DNA from: Mycolicibacterium sp. P1-18
Lineage (GTDB): Bacteria; Actinomycetota; Actinomycetes; Mycobacteriales; Mycobacteriaceae
Assembly: GCF_008329535.1 (NCBI RefSeq)
Contig: NZ_NPKR01000002.1
Location: 434,001-498,000 of the forward strand
DNA length: 64,000 nucleotides
Reading direction: 5' to 3'
In this document: piece after piece, positions 63,084-64,000 of the stretch
Numbering within the stretch: the stretch's first letter is position 1
How the letters are laid out: each line of letters starts with the position of its first letter
Notes under the pieces: model-generated
The model's database searches: none
What the model saw: only the letters and a program-made list of their open reading frames with translations
What the model was told of the DNA's origin: nothing
Program-made: the position numbers and the translations under genes

Positions 63084-64000
63084 TTATCCGGTGTAGACCA
63101 TGACGTGCTTGATGCGGGTGTAGTCCTCCAAGCCGTACGTCGACAGGTCCTTGCCGTGGCCCGAGGACTTGAAGCCACCGTGCGGCATCTCGGCGACCAG
63201 CGGGATGTGGGTGTTGATCCACACGCAGCCGAAGTCGAGGGCATTCGACATGCGGATCGCAGTCGACACGTCCCTGGTCCACACCGACGACGCGAGGGCG
63301 TACTCCACGCCGTTGGCCTTCTCCAGCGCGTCGGCTTCGTCGGCGAAGGACTGCACCGTGATGACGGGCCCGAACACCTCGGTCTGCACCAACCGGTCGT
63401 CCTGCCGAACGCCGCCGATGACCGTCGGCGCGACGTAGAAGCCGTCGGCGCCCTGCCGATGTCCACCCGCGGCGACGGTGGCGTGGTCGGGGACGTCGTC
63501 GAAGAAGCCCAGCACGCGTTCCATCTGGTGGACGTTGTTGACCGGCGGCACCCAGGCGTCCTCGTCGTCGGCGGTTCGGCCGAACGTCGTCGTGGCGTGC
63601 GCCGCCTGCTCGGCCAGCGCCGCGGTCAGCTCGTCGACGATCGACGCGTGCGCGAGCACCCGGGTGGCGGCGGTGCAGTCCTGCCCGGCGTTGAAGTAGC
63701 CGGCGGTGGCGATGCCCTCGGCCGCCGCGGCCACGTCGGCGTCGGCGAACACCACGACCGGTGCCTTGCCGCCGAGTTCGAGGTGGGTGCGCTTGAGATG
63801 CCCACCCGCGCTGACCGCCACCGCCCGGCCGGCTTCGACCGACCCGGTGATCGACACCATCGCGGGGGTGCGGTGCGCCACGACCGACGCGCCGGTGACC
63901 CGGTCGCCGGTGACGACGTTGAGGACCCCGGCCGGGAAGTGCTTGGCCGCCAACTCGGCGAGCATGACGGTGGTGACGGGCGTCGTGTCGCTGGGCTTGA
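63084..64000 (-). CDS. Aldehyde dehydrogenase family protein, 5' end outside window
   Basis: The C-terminal two thirds of an NAD(P)+-dependent aldehyde dehydrogenase. The frame is open to the right edge (KPSDTTPVTTVMLAELAAKH), so the start is missing. Catalytic features: THLELGGKAPVVVFADAD (general base Glu), GYFNAGQDCTAATRVLAH (nucleophile Cys in GQDC), TEVFGPVITVQSF, and HGGFKSSGHGKDLSTYGLED at the end. GQDCTA and the C-terminal segment resemble gamma-aminobutyraldehyde and betaine aldehyde dehydrogenases, which fits polyamine or GABA catabolism. Substrate is inference. Confidence 0.9.
   Translation of the reverse strand, partial: KPSDTTPVTTVMLAELAAKHFPAGVLNVVTGDRVTGASVVAHRTPAMVSITGSVEAGRAVAVSAGGHLKRTHLELGGKAPVVVFADADVAAAAEGIATAGYFNAGQDCTAATRVLAHASIVDELTAALAEQAAHATTTFGRTADDEDAWVPPVNNVHQMERVLGFFDDVPDHATVAAGGHRQGADGFYVAPTVIGGVRQDDRLVQTEVFGPVITVQSFADEADALEKANGVEYALASSVWTRDVSTAIRMSNALDFGCVWINTHIPLVAEMPHGGFKSSGHGKDLSTYGLEDYTRIKHVMVYTG

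Noticed and set aside
1..64000. CRISPR arrays, tRNA/rRNA genes, insertion sequences, prophage
   Set aside because: No direct-repeat arrays, no recognisable tRNA or rRNA sequence, no transposase or integrase protein and no flanking terminal repeats were seen.

Overview
The window looks like a chromosomal stretch from a fast-growing, high-GC mycobacterium (Mycolicibacterium type). Three things support this. GTG starts and 1-4 base stop/start overlaps are frequent. The block thrS - HIT protein - pgsA - patA - pimA - NUDIX - pdxS - tesB2 - pdxT - yebC, followed by ruvCAB, matches the order I recall for M. tuberculosis Rv2614c to Rv2592c. ANTAR, SigF-like and mycobacterial LexA-box signals are also present. 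I see no rRNA, tRNA, CRISPR array, prophage or insertion sequence.

Layout. 1-4.5 kb (minus strand): a cysteine-type formate dehydrogenase alpha subunit cut by the window edge, an FAD oxidoreductase and a MarR regulator. 4.5-6.6 kb: a decayed cutinase and a run of very small genes, including an ANTAR protein. 6.6-10.5 kb: two divergent ABC exporters (BacA-like and MsbA-like). 12.4-17 kb: a self-contained catabolic operon (GntP-type transporter, class III CoA-transferase, HMG-CoA-lyase-like enzyme, IclR regulator) with two operator-like palindromes over its promoter, then a soluble Ser/Thr kinase. 18-25.3 kb: membrane proteins (DUF2254, CtaG-like, Ca2+/cation exchanger, MFS exporter), a second MarR and a lipoprotein. 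25.4-28.8 kb: cysK-cysE and a NarL-type two-component system. 28.8-30.3 kb: a Tat-exported multicopper oxidase lipoprotein.

30.4-36 kb: a MksF-MksE-MksB (JetA-JetB-JetC) operon, a non-canonical condensin of the Wadjet/Ept type, with no JetD/MksG nuclease gene beside it. Divergent from it is a GDT1/TMEM165-family cation exporter preceded by a recognisable yybP-ykoY manganese riboswitch. 37-45.8 kb: a Kup potassium transporter, two LLM flavin monooxygenases, and assorted small metabolic enzymes.

45.8-60.5 kb is the conserved core: threonyl-tRNA synthetase, phosphatidylinositol mannoside synthesis (pgsA, patA, pimA), PLP synthase (pdxS/pdxT), YebC and the RuvABC Holliday-junction machinery, the last with a LexA box. 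A TetR-controlled xenobiotic-type cassette (dehalogenase-like hydrolase, VOC protein, NAD(P)-binding protein) sits between yebC and ruvC, where M. tuberculosis has other genes. The window ends with a DUF1304 protein, a membrane GGDEF protein, a putative SigF-driven membrane protein and the 3' part of an aldehyde dehydrogenase gene.

The observations most worth following are the nuclease-less MksBEF operon, the GntP/CoA-transferase/lyase catabolic module with its paired operators, the manganese riboswitch, and several precise palindromic control sites.
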